Assembly: GCA_035489435.1 (NCBI GenBank)
Contig: DATHKG010000066.1
Length of the DNA: 64,000 bases
Source: DATHKG01 sp035489435
Lineage (GTDB): Bacteria; Bacteroidota; Bacteroidia; Chitinophagales; Chitinophagaceae
Reading direction: 5' to 3' (one strand)
Position numbers and translations under genes: made by a program. Shown here piece after piece: positions 35,841-45,646 of this stretch (within the stretch, counting starts at the first letter, position 1; every line of letters begins with the position of its first letter). The notes beneath the pieces are model-generated. The model ran no database searches and had not been told where the DNA came from. It was given only the letters and a program-made list of their open reading frames with translations.

Positions 35841-37922
35841 ATGAAAAATGGAACCAGGCCAATGGGCTTCTATCAAATCTACAGGAAGGCATTTGTACTG
35901 GCCGCAGCTGTGTTCGGCGCAGCGGTGTCGCCTGCAGGATTCATGGCGAATGCTCAGATTGCTTCAAAAGAGCATATTTATATACATACTGATCGAAACG
36001 TATACCTGGCGGGGGAAACGGTTTTTTTCAAAGCCTATCTTTACCTTCAGTTTGCTCCCAGCGATTTAAGTTCTTCGCTGATTTATCAATTGTCAGATCT
36101 TTCCGGAAACGTCAGGGCTGCCGGGTTAATTCCTGTTACGGGCGGCACGGCTGCCGGATCTATTGAGCTCGGTTCAGGGATACCTCAAGGTGTTTATTTG
36201 TTAAATACAATGACTACTAAGTTGTCGAAGCCTTTACCGGAAGAAGTTTACAGCCGGCCCCTCTATATTTTTAATGCTGATAATAAGGAAGGATCAGTGA
36301 AACAGCCTCCCTCAGCACCTGCCGGGTCGGAACTAGCTGCAACTGATATATCGATTTCGGCATCAAAATCGCCAAAAGGCAGGCTGGTCAATGTAGAGTT
36401 CCCGGATTCGACCTCAACAGGTAAGTCGTGGCGGATTTTCGGGCTTATGGAAAACCAGGTAGTTTTTGCACACCAATTTATATTAAAGACCCAGACACAA
36501 TCCATGCAGGTTCCAACTCTTGATTTGCCGGACGGGATCCTTCATTTTGTATTGGCAAACGAAGGAGGAACTATCTTATCAAAAGGACTGACATCTATTG
36601 ATAATGGTTCATCAAACCTGGAATTAACGCTAAATATCGACAGTTTCCGGACCGATTCCCATGGGAGGAATGTCTTCACCCTTGGATTTCCGGCAGGTAT
36701 TGCAGGTACTTTTTCTGTTTCGGTTACAGATCCAGGTAAAGATCTTAATCCCCGGGCAAAAAACATCTTCACTTCTTTACTAAAAGACTCTGCTATTGGG
36801 CATATCGAAATCGATAATTCCGGAGAATTTGTTCAAAAACCGAAGTGGTTGCCCGACACTAACTTCATTAGTATAAAAGGAAAAATCGATCTCCCAAATT
36901 CGAAGGTTAAGATCGGGAAAGGTGATCTGATCTTTTTTGTTCAAAACCGGGATTCATCCAGTTTTACAGTAACTCCTGAAATTTCAAAAAATGGTGAGGT
37001 TAATCTTGATAAGTTATTTTTTGAAGATACTGCTACTATCAGCTATGGTTGGAGCAAATCGAACCGGAAAATGAAAATTGATTTCGATCTCCCAAAACCC
37101 GGAGGTCAGTTTAAGCTTTGGCCGACCCGGTTACCTTTTTATGAAGCCGGGCTTTTTTCCGATTCATCAGCAATGCTTGTTTTTGGAAAAATGCAAAAAG
37201 GATTGATAGAACAATTGACAGATGCAACAATGCTAGATACCGTTTTTGTAAAAGGCAAAACCAAATCTCCAAAGGAAATAGTGAATGCAAAATATACCAG
37301 GGGGGTGTTTTCAAATTCAAATATGGCTAAAGTGATTGATCTGATAAATGAGCCCGTAAAGGCAGGCGCAAATATTCTTGATTATCTGCAGGGTAAAATA
37401 TCGGGGCTAAACATCGTGAGACTCAACAACGGCTATCAACTTACCAGTACAAGGGTCTCAACAATGACAGATCCTTATCCGCACGTGAATGTTTATTTAG
37501 ACGAACAATTAAGCAACCAGGATTTTGTCAGAACCCTGCCGGTAAATGATGTTGCACTTGTAAAATATTTTCCTCCCGGAAACAGCGGCATGCTTGGAAT
37601 GGGCAATATTGGAGCACTGGCTATTTACACTAAACGACCAGAAGACCTTACCGGCAAAAGTGTCTTGAAAAATGAAAATACATTTCTGTATCCTGGATAT
37701 ACACCTGTTAAACCTTTCCAGGGTGCGCCATCATACGGCAAAAAGCAAAACGGGTATTTTAGTCCAACCATATACTGGAATCCTTCGATCTATGTTGCCG
37801 GCGAGGATAACAAAGCCGTGATATCATTTATTAATTACGGCGAAGTAAAACAAATGAAAATCGTAGTTGAAGGATTTACGGAAGATGGCAAAATTGTTTC
37901 CTTTGAAAAAATTATACCTTAG
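35841..37922 (+). CDS. Secreted MG2-like / TonB-plug-like protein of unknown function
   Basis: 693 residues. Signal peptide (about 15-40), then an alpha-2-macroglobulin MG2-like strand pattern typical of many Bacteroidota surface proteins (EHIYIHTDRNVYLAGETVFF, KAYLYLQF, about residues 43-70). The C-terminal third resembles a TonB-receptor plug domain (ANILDYLQGKISGLNIVRL near 510; VNVYLDEQLSNQDF; LGMGNIGALAIYTKRP near 600) but no beta-barrel follows. A tail of about 60 residues rich in Tyr, Pro and Phe ends the protein. Such barrel-less plug proteins are widespread in Chitinophagaceae with no defined role; interaction with SusC-type barrels is a guess. Monocistronic, next gene 350 bp away. 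Confidence 0.7.
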   Translation: MKNGTRPMGFYQIYRKAFVLAAAVFGAAVSPAGFMANAQIASKEHIYIHTDRNVYLAGETVFFKAYLYLQFAPSDLSSSLIYQLSDLSGNVRAAGLIPVTGGTAAGSIELGSGIPQGVYLLNTMTTKLSKPLPEEVYSRPLYIFNADNKEGSVKQPPSAPAGSELAATDISISASKSPKGRLVNVEFPDSTSTGKSWRIFGLMENQVVFAHQFILKTQTQSMQVPTLDLPDGILHFVLANEGGTILSKGLTSIDNGSSNLELTLNIDSFRTDSHGRNVFTLGFPAGIAGTFSVSVTDPGKDLNPRAKNIFTSLLKDSAIGHIEIDNSGEFVQKPKWLPDTNFISIKGKIDLPNSKVKIGKGDLIFFVQNRDSSSFTVTPEISKNGEVNLDKLFFEDTATISYGWSKSNRKMKIDFDLPKPGGQFKLWPTRLPFYEAGLFSDSSAMLVFGKMQKGLIEQLTDATMLDTVFVKGKTKSPKEIVNAKYTRGVFSNSNMAKVIDLINEPVKAGANILDYLQGKISGLNIVRLNNGYQLTSTRVSTMTDPYPHVNVYLDEQLSNQDFVRTLPVNDVALVKYFPPGNSGMLGMGNIGALAIYTKRPEDLTGKSVLKNENTFLYPGYTPVKPFQGAPSYGKKQNGYFSPTIYWNPSIYVAGEDNKAVISFINYGEVKQMKIVVEGFTEDGKIVSFEKIIP

Positions 37923-38013
37923 AATCTAAATCAGGTTATTGATCGCAAAATAATAATCTCCTTGAAATATTCTCCCTGGCATTGTCTCCATCTTATTGTT
38001 TGCATCTTATTGT

Positions 38014-38140
38014 CTGAAATATTCGTTTTAAATAATCATCTCAAATAATCGTCGCAAATAATCGTCGCAAATACTCATCTTAATATTCGTCTGAAAAATC
38101 GTCTGAGATAATCGTCTGAGATATTCGTCTGAAATAGTCG
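38014..38140. repeat. 13-bp degenerate tandem array (~10 units)
   Basis: Units such as TCTGAGATAATCG, TCGCAAATAATCG and TCTGAAATATTCG with 12-13 bp period; TCG and AATA positions are best conserved. Fills the middle of the 340-bp gap before the beta-barrel gene. Nothing else is seen in that gap. Confidence 0.85.
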
Positions 38141-38269
38141 ACTCCATTTTATTAGTAATGAAAACTATTTAACTGTCAATGAGGAAAAAACCAGCGCGCT
38201 AAAAAAATTTTTCTGGTATTTGCATACCTGGTAGTAGCTGTTTTTTATCCAGTTAAAAATTTTGTGCAA

Positions 38270-39115
38270 ATGATGACGGAGCGGTTGAGTGTTTTATTGA
38301 TAATTACCCTTATTCTTTATATTTTTTGCCTGTTAGCGGTTGATGTAAATGGTCAATCAGCCAGTTCTTCTGAGTCTTTCACTGAAAGAGGACCTGGAGC
38401 TTTCAGCAAAAAATTCACTGATATTTTCTGCCTGGCAAACAACCCGGCAGCTTCCACCGGATCTGAAAGTTTCAGCGCCGGCATTTACAGTGAACGAAGG
38501 TTTATGTTGAAAGAGTTAAGCCAGTATTACCTTGTCCTCGCTCATTCGACTACGCATGCCAATATCGGTGTGAAGCTGCATTATTCCGGCTTCTCCGACT
38601 ATAATGAATCATCTGCCTCACTTAGTTATGGGCGTGATCTCGGGAAATTACGAGTTGGTATGCGATTCAACTATCATAAGATAAGTATCTCCGGTTATGG
38701 TTCTACCTCCACCTGGTCTGCTGATATTTCGGTGATATGGCAACTCACCGAAAAGTTGCGTGCAGGGATACAGGCCATTAATCCCATACCAGTTCCGTTC
38801 GGACCTGATAAGTCTGAACATTTTGCATCGTTGTATAAACTTGGAATGGGATACGAGATTGCTGACAAATGTTTTCTTGGCGGTGAACTATACAAGGAAA
38901 CGGGGAAAACCGTAAATGTTCAGCTTTTGTTGCAATACCGGCTAGACAGCAGGTTAAGCTTTCGTGGGGGGCTAAACACCAATGTGGGTCAGCCTTTTGC
39001 CGGGGTTGAGTGGTTTCTTAATGATTTTCGGTTAGGCATAGATGGTAGTTATCATCCGGATCTTGGGTTTACACCCGCTCTCATGATCAGTTTCAAGAAA
39101 CAAAAAAGTAACTGA
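38270..39115 (+). CDS. Outer-membrane beta-barrel protein (PorV/PorP-like), unassigned
   Basis: 281 residues. Signal peptide ending near VNGQ, then GPGAFSKKFTDIFCLANNPA, a turn typical of the PorV/PorQ/SprF-like barrels, and about twelve amphipathic strands (SFSAGIYSERRFML; SASLSYGRDLGKLRVGMRF; FRGGLNTNVGQPFAGVEWF). The frame opens with GTG at 38264, but ATG at 38270 is more likely. Stop and the next start are separated by one base, so the pair is translationally coupled with the HhH-barrel gene. A role in type IX secretion is possible but unproved. Confidence 0.7.
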   Translation: MMTERLSVLLIITLILYIFCLLAVDVNGQSASSSESFTERGPGAFSKKFTDIFCLANNPAASTGSESFSAGIYSERRFMLKELSQYYLVLAHSTTHANIGVKLHYSGFSDYNESSASLSYGRDLGKLRVGMRFNYHKISISGYGSTSTWSADISVIWQLTEKLRAGIQAINPIPVPFGPDKSEHFASLYKLGMGYEIADKCFLGGELYKETGKTVNVQLLLQYRLDSRLSFRGGLNTNVGQPFAGVEWFLNDFRLGIDGSYHPDLGFTPALMISFKKQKSN

Positions 39116-39116
39116 C

Positions 39117-41213
39117 ATGCATTTTAATGCGAAGACTGAAACTTATACCAGGTTAATATTACCAGTGTTCATCTTGATTTCTGTTCAGGTAAATCTGGTT
39201 GCGCAGGAAGAAAGGGTACTTACTATGCAGGAAGAAATGCTACTGGAAACACAGGCATCTGAAACGGAGGGAGAAGTTGATGATGATAGTTACCTGGTGA
39301 CACTTAACGAGTTTCGGAAACATCCTTTGCCAATCAACACCGCTGACGAAAATATATTCCGGGAGCTGCGCATACTCACGGACCTGCAGATTCATCAACT
39401 CATAAGTTACAGAATGTTATTAGGCAAACTCATAAGTATCTATGAACTGCAGGCCGTACCTGGCTGGGATCTGGAAACCATAAGGAAGGTTTTGCCCTAT
39501 GTTGTACTGAATGAAAGTGAACCTGTATTCAAAGGTATTTTTTCGAGGTTGCGTTCAGGAAACAGCAATATAATATTCAGGACTTCTTTTGTGCCACAGC
39601 TATCTGCAGGTTATCTTAAAGCTGATACCGGGGCCAGCGGTTATACAGGTAGCCCGTTGAGATTATTTGCAAGATATCAATATAATTACAAGAACCTGCT
39701 GCAGTACGGGTTACTTGGCGATAAAGACGCAGGCGAACAATTTTTTCAGGGTCGTCAAAAGATGGGCTTTGATTTTTATTCCTATCATATTTTTTTGAGA
39801 AAAATGGGAATGATTCAGGCGCTTGCGCTGGGAGATTATACTGTGAGTATGGGACAAGGTCTTATTCATTGGCAAAGTAGTGGTTTGCGAAAAAATGCCG
39901 ACGCGATGATGATTAAAAGACAGGGGCCGACGTTAAAACCATACCGGTCTGCCGGGGAGTACAATTTTAATCGCGGTGCCGGAATCACCCTTCAGAGAAA
40001 GCGATTCTCCGTTACAGCCTTTGCATCTTACCGGCAATTGTCTGCAAGTATGGACAGGGATGAAAATGGCGAATACGTGAGCTCTTTTGTAACTTCTGGC
40101 TATCATCGTACTGAACTTGAATTACAGAAGCGGAAAAATCTTGTTGCATTGGCTGCAGGGGGCGTATTGAAATATAATTTCAGGCAGGGCAGTTTTTCTT
40201 TAAATACGGTCCACTATAAATTTCAATTTCCCTTGAGACCGCAGGATAAGCCATATGATTTATACGGAATAAATGCGGATCGTTGGTCAAACTATAGTGT
40301 GGATTATAGTTATACTTTTCGGAACATTCACAGCTACGGTGAGGTAGCAATTGACGCAAAAAGAAAGCTTGCATTATTACAGGGTTTTTTAATAGCTCTT
40401 GACCGAAAGCTGGATTTTTCAATTGTATACAGGAACCTCAATAACGCTTATCAGTCAATGGCAGGAAGTTCGTTCACAGAAAACAGTGCCCCATCAAATG
40501 AAAAAGGACTCTATGCCGGTTTTTCTTTAAGGCCTGCTTCAGGCTGGGTTATCAATATTTACAGTGATGTCTGTGATTCACCCTGGTTGCGTTTCAAAAC
40601 GGATGCGCCGGCAAGGGGTAGGGGATACCTGCTTCAGGTTATCAATACACCCAACAAGAGGGTTGAAATTTATACTCGTTTTTCCAATGAACAAAAATGG
40701 TTGAATGTTTCGGGTTCGCTGCTCGCAGAGCCAGAGATCCAGTTTGTAACCCGGAAAGAATGGCGGCTGCAATTTTCAACTCAATTTACGAGGTCGGTTT
40801 TATTCCGCTCGAGGGCAGCTTTGAGCTGGTATGGAGAAGTTGGTAATCAGATGCCAAAAAAAGGATTTCTCGGATTTTCGGATCTGGTCTGGAAGCCTAT
40901 GACCGGGATAGTTTCCGGCAGTGCGAGGCTACAATATTTTGATATGGATGATTACAACACCCGTATATATGCATATGAAAACGGCCCCTTGTATGACACA
41001 AGTATTCCTGCATTTTTTGAAACTGGTTGGAGATATTATTTAAACATTCATCTTGAACCGGTGATTCATAAGTGGAAATTTGACGGCCTTGACATCTGGT
41101 TGAAATATGGAGAAATAATAAACCAGTCAGTGAATTCCTTCGGCTCAGGACTGGATAAAATAAATCGTTCATCCAGGTCGGAGATAAAAGTTCAAATCAT
41201 GTACGCCTTTTAA
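39117..41213 (+). CDS. Helix-hairpin-helix domain outer-membrane barrel protein
   Basis: 698 residues. Signal peptide (about 1-30), an acidic stretch (about 45-60), a helix-hairpin-helix pair like ComEA (FRKHPLPINTADENIFRELR; IYELQAVPGWDLETIRKVLP; about 65-120), then a long beta-barrel-like region with many aromatic strands to the end (WLKYGEI ... SEIKVQIMYAF). Such HhH-plus-barrel proteins are common in Bacteroidota and often annotated as DNA-binding; a role in DNA uptake at the outer membrane has been suggested by analogy with ComEA, and this is inference. Coupled to the barrel gene upstream. The 3' end is repeated downstream. Confidence 0.75.
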   Translation: MHFNAKTETYTRLILPVFILISVQVNLVAQEERVLTMQEEMLLETQASETEGEVDDDSYLVTLNEFRKHPLPINTADENIFRELRILTDLQIHQLISYRMLLGKLISIYELQAVPGWDLETIRKVLPYVVLNESEPVFKGIFSRLRSGNSNIIFRTSFVPQLSAGYLKADTGASGYTGSPLRLFARYQYNYKNLLQYGLLGDKDAGEQFFQGRQKMGFDFYSYHIFLRKMGMIQALALGDYTVSMGQGLIHWQSSGLRKNADAMMIKRQGPTLKPYRSAGEYNFNRGAGITLQRKRFSVTAFASYRQLSASMDRDENGEYVSSFVTSGYHRTELELQKRKNLVALAAGGVLKYNFRQGSFSLNTVHYKFQFPLRPQDKPYDLYGINADRWSNYSVDYSYTFRNIHSYGEVAIDAKRKLALLQGFLIALDRKLDFSIVYRNLNNAYQSMAGSSFTENSAPSNEKGLYAGFSLRPASGWVINIYSDVCDSPWLRFKTDAPARGRGYLLQVINTPNKRVEIYTRFSNEQKWLNVSGSLLAEPEIQFVTRKEWRLQFSTQFTRSVLFRSRAALSWYGEVGNQMPKKGFLGFSDLVWKPMTGIVSGSARLQYFDMDDYNTRIYAYENGPLYDTSIPAFFETGWRYYLNIHLEPVIHKWKFDGLDIWLKYGEIINQSVNSFGSGLDKINRSSRSEIKVQIMYAF

Positions 41214-41274
41214 TCACCGGATAATAGCACTCTTCACCGGATAACAATACTTTAATTACCGAATAACTGCACTG
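41207..41274. repeat. Three ~21-25 bp repeats starting in the stop codon of the HhH-barrel gene
   Basis: First unit CTTTTAATCACCGGATAATA (from 41207) includes the stop TAA at 41211-41213; further units begin at about 41232 (CTTCACCGGATAACAATA) and 41250 (CTTTAATTACCGAATAACTG). Reads as a duplicated gene end that has diverged. Confidence 0.75.
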
Positions 41275-41580
41275 CCAGTACGATCTTTAGATATATAGTA
41301 ATTATTGCCATGTTATATAATTCAAATAAATACTGGATAATCTGGAGATTATAAGGTTAATAAAACCTCAGTTTTATTCAATGTTATCAATAGAATCGGC
41401 TTTAAAGCATCTAATCTAAACATTATAATAAACAATATTTTTAATAAGTTAAAAATTTTCACATATTTGCATCAGTATTTTTCCCGCCTTGCTATATGTA
41501 AAGGTTATCGTGACCCTAATCTGACTTGATTATTGTTTGTCCTACTAAGTCACGTTTACGAACAAAAACTAACAAGTTAC
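41275..41580. other. AT-rich spacer before the decayed SusC fragment
   Basis: About 300 bp, strongly AT-rich, with no coding signal. No motif recognised with confidence. Confidence 0.5.
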
Positions 41581-42006
41581 ATGAGAAAAATTCTAACACT
41601 GCCCGCAGCGCTTTTACGCTTTGCAGTATTGGCGTTAGGGTATATCAGGCAGGTGTCTGTTAGAATAAATGATGACCAGGGAAATCCCATTCCCCATTTT
41701 CGAGGGTCAGAATCAAAAGAAAACTACAGGTACTTCAAATGGAGAAATAAGCTACTACAGTCGGCACAGCAGCTAAAACCAAAATCAACGCAGCAGAAAA
41801 TTCCATTCTTTCTTTATCGAGAGAGCTTCACTTCGCAGATTTTACAACGATTGTGGCTGATAAGACTCCGGATGAAACGGCCACTAAAATGTAAGAGTGA
41901 TCATAATATTATAGAGACAATTATGGACCCTATTGGTAAAAATGAGTGGAAAGTTGGGAATTGGCAGACTGTGAATAAATTTTTTAATAAAAAAAATAAG
42001 AACTAA
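41581..42006 (+). pseudogene. Decayed N-terminus of a SusC/TonB-receptor-like gene
   Basis: Begins ATGAGAAAAATT like the intact susC at 42440. The frame reads MRKILTLPAALLRFAVLALG, then VRINDDQGNPIP, matching the signal peptide and start of the carboxypeptidase-regulatory-like domain (consensus V.D..GNPIPFA). After PIP the expected continuation appears in other frames (for example GQNQKKTTGTSNGE one frame over), so there are frameshifts. The frame continues by chance to a stop at 42006 with no plug or barrel. Taken as a remnant of a former susC-like gene just upstream of the intact one. Confidence 0.6.
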
Positions 42007-42439
42007 AAGCTTCCGTTTTTTGCGTATAAATACTCAAATTCTTACCTGGTAGTTTTGCATTAAAGAAAGTAAAAATCTCTTGTTGTTATGCCAAAATAGC
42101 ATCTGAAATGACAGGTATTCGATGAAATCTTAGAAAACGGTTTAAAAAAAGCAAGAGGTATTAACAATCGTAAATAGTAGTTTAATGGAATTACATGATA
42201 AGTTAAATCAATTTTTTGACCGTGATCATTTTTTTATCACCGTGATTATCAAGATCTTATTGAGCAAGATCAAGAAAATACCATTGCAGGCGGAATTTTT
42301 AAACGGTAAAGCAGCGCTTTAGTTTGAAACGTTGACTTATGATTTAACGAATATTTAATTTATTTTTTTTTTCATTATCAATTCTAGTAATTTTCAGAGT
42401 CACATTCCAGTTCAAACGGTCAAATCAAACACAAAACAC
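42007..42439. other. Leader region of the susCD pair
   Basis: 433 bp without a credible gene. Contains two ACCGTGATNAT direct repeats (about 42217-42245) and a long T-run about 80 bp before the susC start. Promoter and regulatory elements for susCD must lie here, but none could be assigned confidently. Confidence 0.5.
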
Positions 42440-45400
42440 ATGAGAAAAATTCCATTGCTATTGTCAATGCTGGTCTGCCTATGCAGTCTGGCATTTGGCC
42501 AGGCCGGCTCAATTTCCGGCCAGATTAAAGATGAGGCGGGCACACCGATTGCCTACGCGACAGTAAAAATCAAAAATTCTTCAACAGGTTCATCAGCAGA
42601 CGCACAGGGGCGGTACAAAATCACAGCAAAAAGTGGCGACGTACTCGTGTTTTCTGCAATCGGGTATGGTCAGACTGAAGTTCCGGTAGGCAGTTCTTCC
42701 ACTGTCGATGCAAATCTTGCAAAGTCTGAAAGTTTAATTGATGAGGTAATTGTAACTGCACAAGGTATACGCAGAAGGCCACGTGAACTTGGTTATTCTG
42801 TTGCCAGAGTTAATAACGATGACATTACAGTTGGTCGTTCACCACAATTAGCACAGAGTTTATCAGGAAAGGTTTCTGGCCTTGCGGTATTTAATGTTAA
42901 CAACTCCGTTGACCCTGCAGTAAAAATTGTTCTCAGGGGTTACAGGTCAATGACTGGTAACAATGATGCGCTTGTAGTAATCGATGGATTACCTATGCCT
43001 CCTGGTTCATCAACCATGTTGAATCTGCTTAACCCAAATGATATCGAAACTGTATCCGTACTTAAAGGCGGACAGGCAGCGACCCTTTATGGATCAGATG
43101 GTGTAAACGGTGCGTTGGTAATTACAACAAAAAGAGGTTCAAAAGGTAAAGCAAGAGTAACATACTCCAATGCTACAAATATTGAACAAGTAAGTTTCCT
43201 GCCAGATTTCCAGGACCAGTTTGGTAGTGGCTCACATTACGCAGCAAGTTTTGGCGCCGCCGGTTATAAAACTGATTACCTGGCGAGGATGAAGGATAAC
43301 TGGCGTTCATATGAAAACCAGCAGTTCGGTGATCGGTTTGACGGAAGTTTAAGACCAGCCGGTCGACTCTTGCAGGATGGTTCTTATTATGAATTACCTT
43401 ATTCAGCTATTAAAAATTCTAGAAAAGATATCTGGAACACCGGGCTCACTACCAATAACCAGTTGTCAGTAAGCGGTGGTAACGAAAATTCTACCTTCTA
43501 TCTTTCAGTAGAAAATAACCTTGCACAAGGTGTTGTACCTGAAGATAAAAGCAGACGTACCGGTGTACGTCTTGCTGCGACAACAGAAGCAGGAAGATTG
43601 AAAGCGGGTTTTAATCTTGCTTATGTACAGGCAAGTTATGATCGTACAACTTTTGATTTCTACAATGAATCAATCAACCAGGCTGCGCACATTCCATTGA
43701 AGGATCTGCGTGATTGGAAAACCAACAAGTTTGCCAGCCCTGATGCCTACTACAATGATTATTTCACAAACCCTTATTTCAGATTGGACAACGACCGTCA
43801 GAACTACGGCGATAACAATTTCCAGGGTAACATGGAACTGAATTTCAAAGTGGCTGAATGGTTAAACCTGTATAACAAACTCGGTGTTGTTAATAACACC
43901 AGGAACAGGAAAAACACTGTCGGAAAATACATATACTCTCCATATGCTAAAACCCAGGCTAAAGTGCCTCCTGCATATGACCAGGCTGATGGATCAGGTA
44001 TTACCAGGACGGTAACTGATCTTGCGGGTAGTGTTTATGATGCAACTGAAACTGAAAATATCATCAACAATGAATTCCAGATCCAGGCAAATAAAGACTT
44101 TGGAGATTTCTCTACCAAAGGCCTTCTTGGTTTCAGCTTATACGACAGGAGAACCAAAATTGTAGAAGTGAGCTCCGCCTCTATCGTGGTACCGGATATC
44201 TATAACGTAGCAAACCGCACCGGTGAGCTTGGTGGTGGAGAAGGCATTTCTCAATATCGTAAGTATGGTTATTATGCGGATCTACTTGTTGGCTGGAAAG
44301 ACCTTGTTTTCTTACATGGTTCTGCCCGTTTCGATGGTACATCTAAGTTCTATAAGCCAAATCGTGAAAAGGACCTGTTTACCTATCCTTATTATGGGGC
44401 TGACGTGTCATTTAACGTAACTGAAATTTTCCCGGCGATAAAGAATACTATCCTGAACTATGCGAAGCTTCGTGCCGGCTACAGCAGCAACGTTGCTGAC
44501 AATATAAGAATCTACGGTCTGGACCCTGTTTATCCGAACGGCGCTGGTTTCCCATATGGAAATACAGTAGGATTAACGGTAGGTGACCTTTTACCTGCTC
44601 CGGACCTGAGACCTGAAAAAGTAAATTCTTTTGAAGTCGGTACCGAATTGCAGTTGGTTGATAACAGGATCAACGTTGACTTTACCTATTACACACAAAA
44701 AACTACCGATGCGGTGGTTACCGCAAGGATTCCAAATTCCACTGGTTTCACAAGCCTCTTGTTGAACGTAGGGGAATCCAAAAACTGGGGTTATGAAATT
44801 GACCTTCGTGGACAGGTAATCCGTTCGGAGAATTTCAATTGGGAACTGAGTTGGAGATACTCTTACAACGATAACAAGGTGGTTGAGATCTTCCCTGGTT
44901 TAACAGAATTCCTATCCAGTGGTTATTCATATGCTGGTTCTTATGTGATGAAAGACAATTCTTTCCCGAAAATTAAAGCAGTCGGATACGTTCGTGATCC
45001 GGCAACAAATCGTGTTATTGTAAATCGCACAACCGGCTATCCATTGTCAAACGGACCACTGAAAGACCTGGGCCGTGCACTTCCAAACAAAATCATGGGT
45101 TGGGGAACTAAACTTAACTACAAGAATATTTCTCTTGCTACAAACTTCGAATACCGTGGTGGTCATGTGATCTACAGCGATCTTGGAAGACAGATGACAT
45201 TCACGGGTTCTGGTGGGTGGACAGAGAATCGTGTTCCTCATGTGTTTCCAAATTCAGCCTATGACGATGGTACAGGAAAATTTGTTGAAAATACTAATGT
45301 GAATGTACAGGAAGCTGAGTATTCATTATGGGTTGATCACTATCGTTTGATTACTGAAAACTTCACAGTTCCTGCCTGGTTTATCAAGCTAAGGGATATC

Positions 45401-45628
45401 AATCTTTCCTATAGTTTTTCGCAGAGATTGCTGCAGAAAACCAAAATCTTTGGCGAAGCCAGTGTGGCACTATACGGAAGAAATCTTATCACTATCGTTG
45501 ATTCCCAAAATGATTTCGTGGACCCTGAGTTCAGTTTTACTACTGGCAATGGTTTGGGTATCAGCAATACCTCACAAACTCCTCCCGTTCGTCAATATGG
45601 TATTAACCTGAACGTGACATTTAAATAA
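42440..45628 (+). CDS. SusC/RagA family TonB-dependent outer-membrane receptor
   Basis: 1062 residues. Signal peptide (about 1-20), a carboxypeptidase-regulatory-like domain (SISGQIKDEAGTPIAYATVK, about 24-100), the SusC linker DEVIVTAQGIRRRPRELGYS, plug domain (about 115-230: LSGKVSGLAVFNVNN; SVLKGGQAATLYGSDGVNGA; VITTKRGSKG) and a 22-strand barrel ending YGINLNVTFK. It imports oligomers with its SusD partner, driven by TonB. It is 18 bp upstream of susD. No glycosidase, peptidase, sulfatase or regulator lies beside the pair, so the substrate is unknown. N-terminal STN domain is absent, so no anti-sigma signalling is expected. Confidence 0.92.
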   Translation: MRKIPLLLSMLVCLCSLAFGQAGSISGQIKDEAGTPIAYATVKIKNSSTGSSADAQGRYKITAKSGDVLVFSAIGYGQTEVPVGSSSTVDANLAKSESLIDEVIVTAQGIRRRPRELGYSVARVNNDDITVGRSPQLAQSLSGKVSGLAVFNVNNSVDPAVKIVLRGYRSMTGNNDALVVIDGLPMPPGSSTMLNLLNPNDIETVSVLKGGQAATLYGSDGVNGALVITTKRGSKGKARVTYSNATNIEQVSFLPDFQDQFGSGSHYAASFGAAGYKTDYLARMKDNWRSYENQQFGDRFDGSLRPAGRLLQDGSYYELPYSAIKNSRKDIWNTGLTTNNQLSVSGGNENSTFYLSVENNLAQGVVPEDKSRRTGVRLAATTEAGRLKAGFNLAYVQASYDRTTFDFYNESINQAAHIPLKDLRDWKTNKFASPDAYYNDYFTNPYFRLDNDRQNYGDNNFQGNMELNFKVAEWLNLYNKLGVVNNTRNRKNTVGKYIYSPYAKTQAKVPPAYDQADGSGITRTVTDLAGSVYDATETENIINNEFQIQANKDFGDFSTKGLLGFSLYDRRTKIVEVSSASIVVPDIYNVANRTGELGGGEGISQYRKYGYYADLLVGWKDLVFLHGSARFDGTSKFYKPNREKDLFTYPYYGADVSFNVTEIFPAIKNTILNYAKLRAGYSSNVADNIRIYGLDPVYPNGAGFPYGNTVGLTVGDLLPAPDLRPEKVNSFEVGTELQLVDNRINVDFTYYTQKTTDAVVTARIPNSTGFTSLLLNVGESKNWGYEIDLRGQVIRSENFNWELSWRYSYNDNKVVEIFPGLTEFLSSGYSYAGSYVMKDNSFPKIKAVGYVRDPATNRVIVNRTTGYPLSNGPLKDLGRALPNKIMGWGTKLNYKNISLATNFEYRGGHVIYSDLGRQMTFTGSGGWTENRVPHVFPNSAYDDGTGKFVENTNVNVQEAEYSLWVDHYRLITENFTVPAWFIKLRDINLSYSFSQRLLQKTKIFGEASVALYGRNLITIVDSQNDFVDPEFSFTTGNGLGISNTSQTPPVRQYGINLNVTFK

Positions 45629-45646
45629 TTAATAAACATCATTGTT

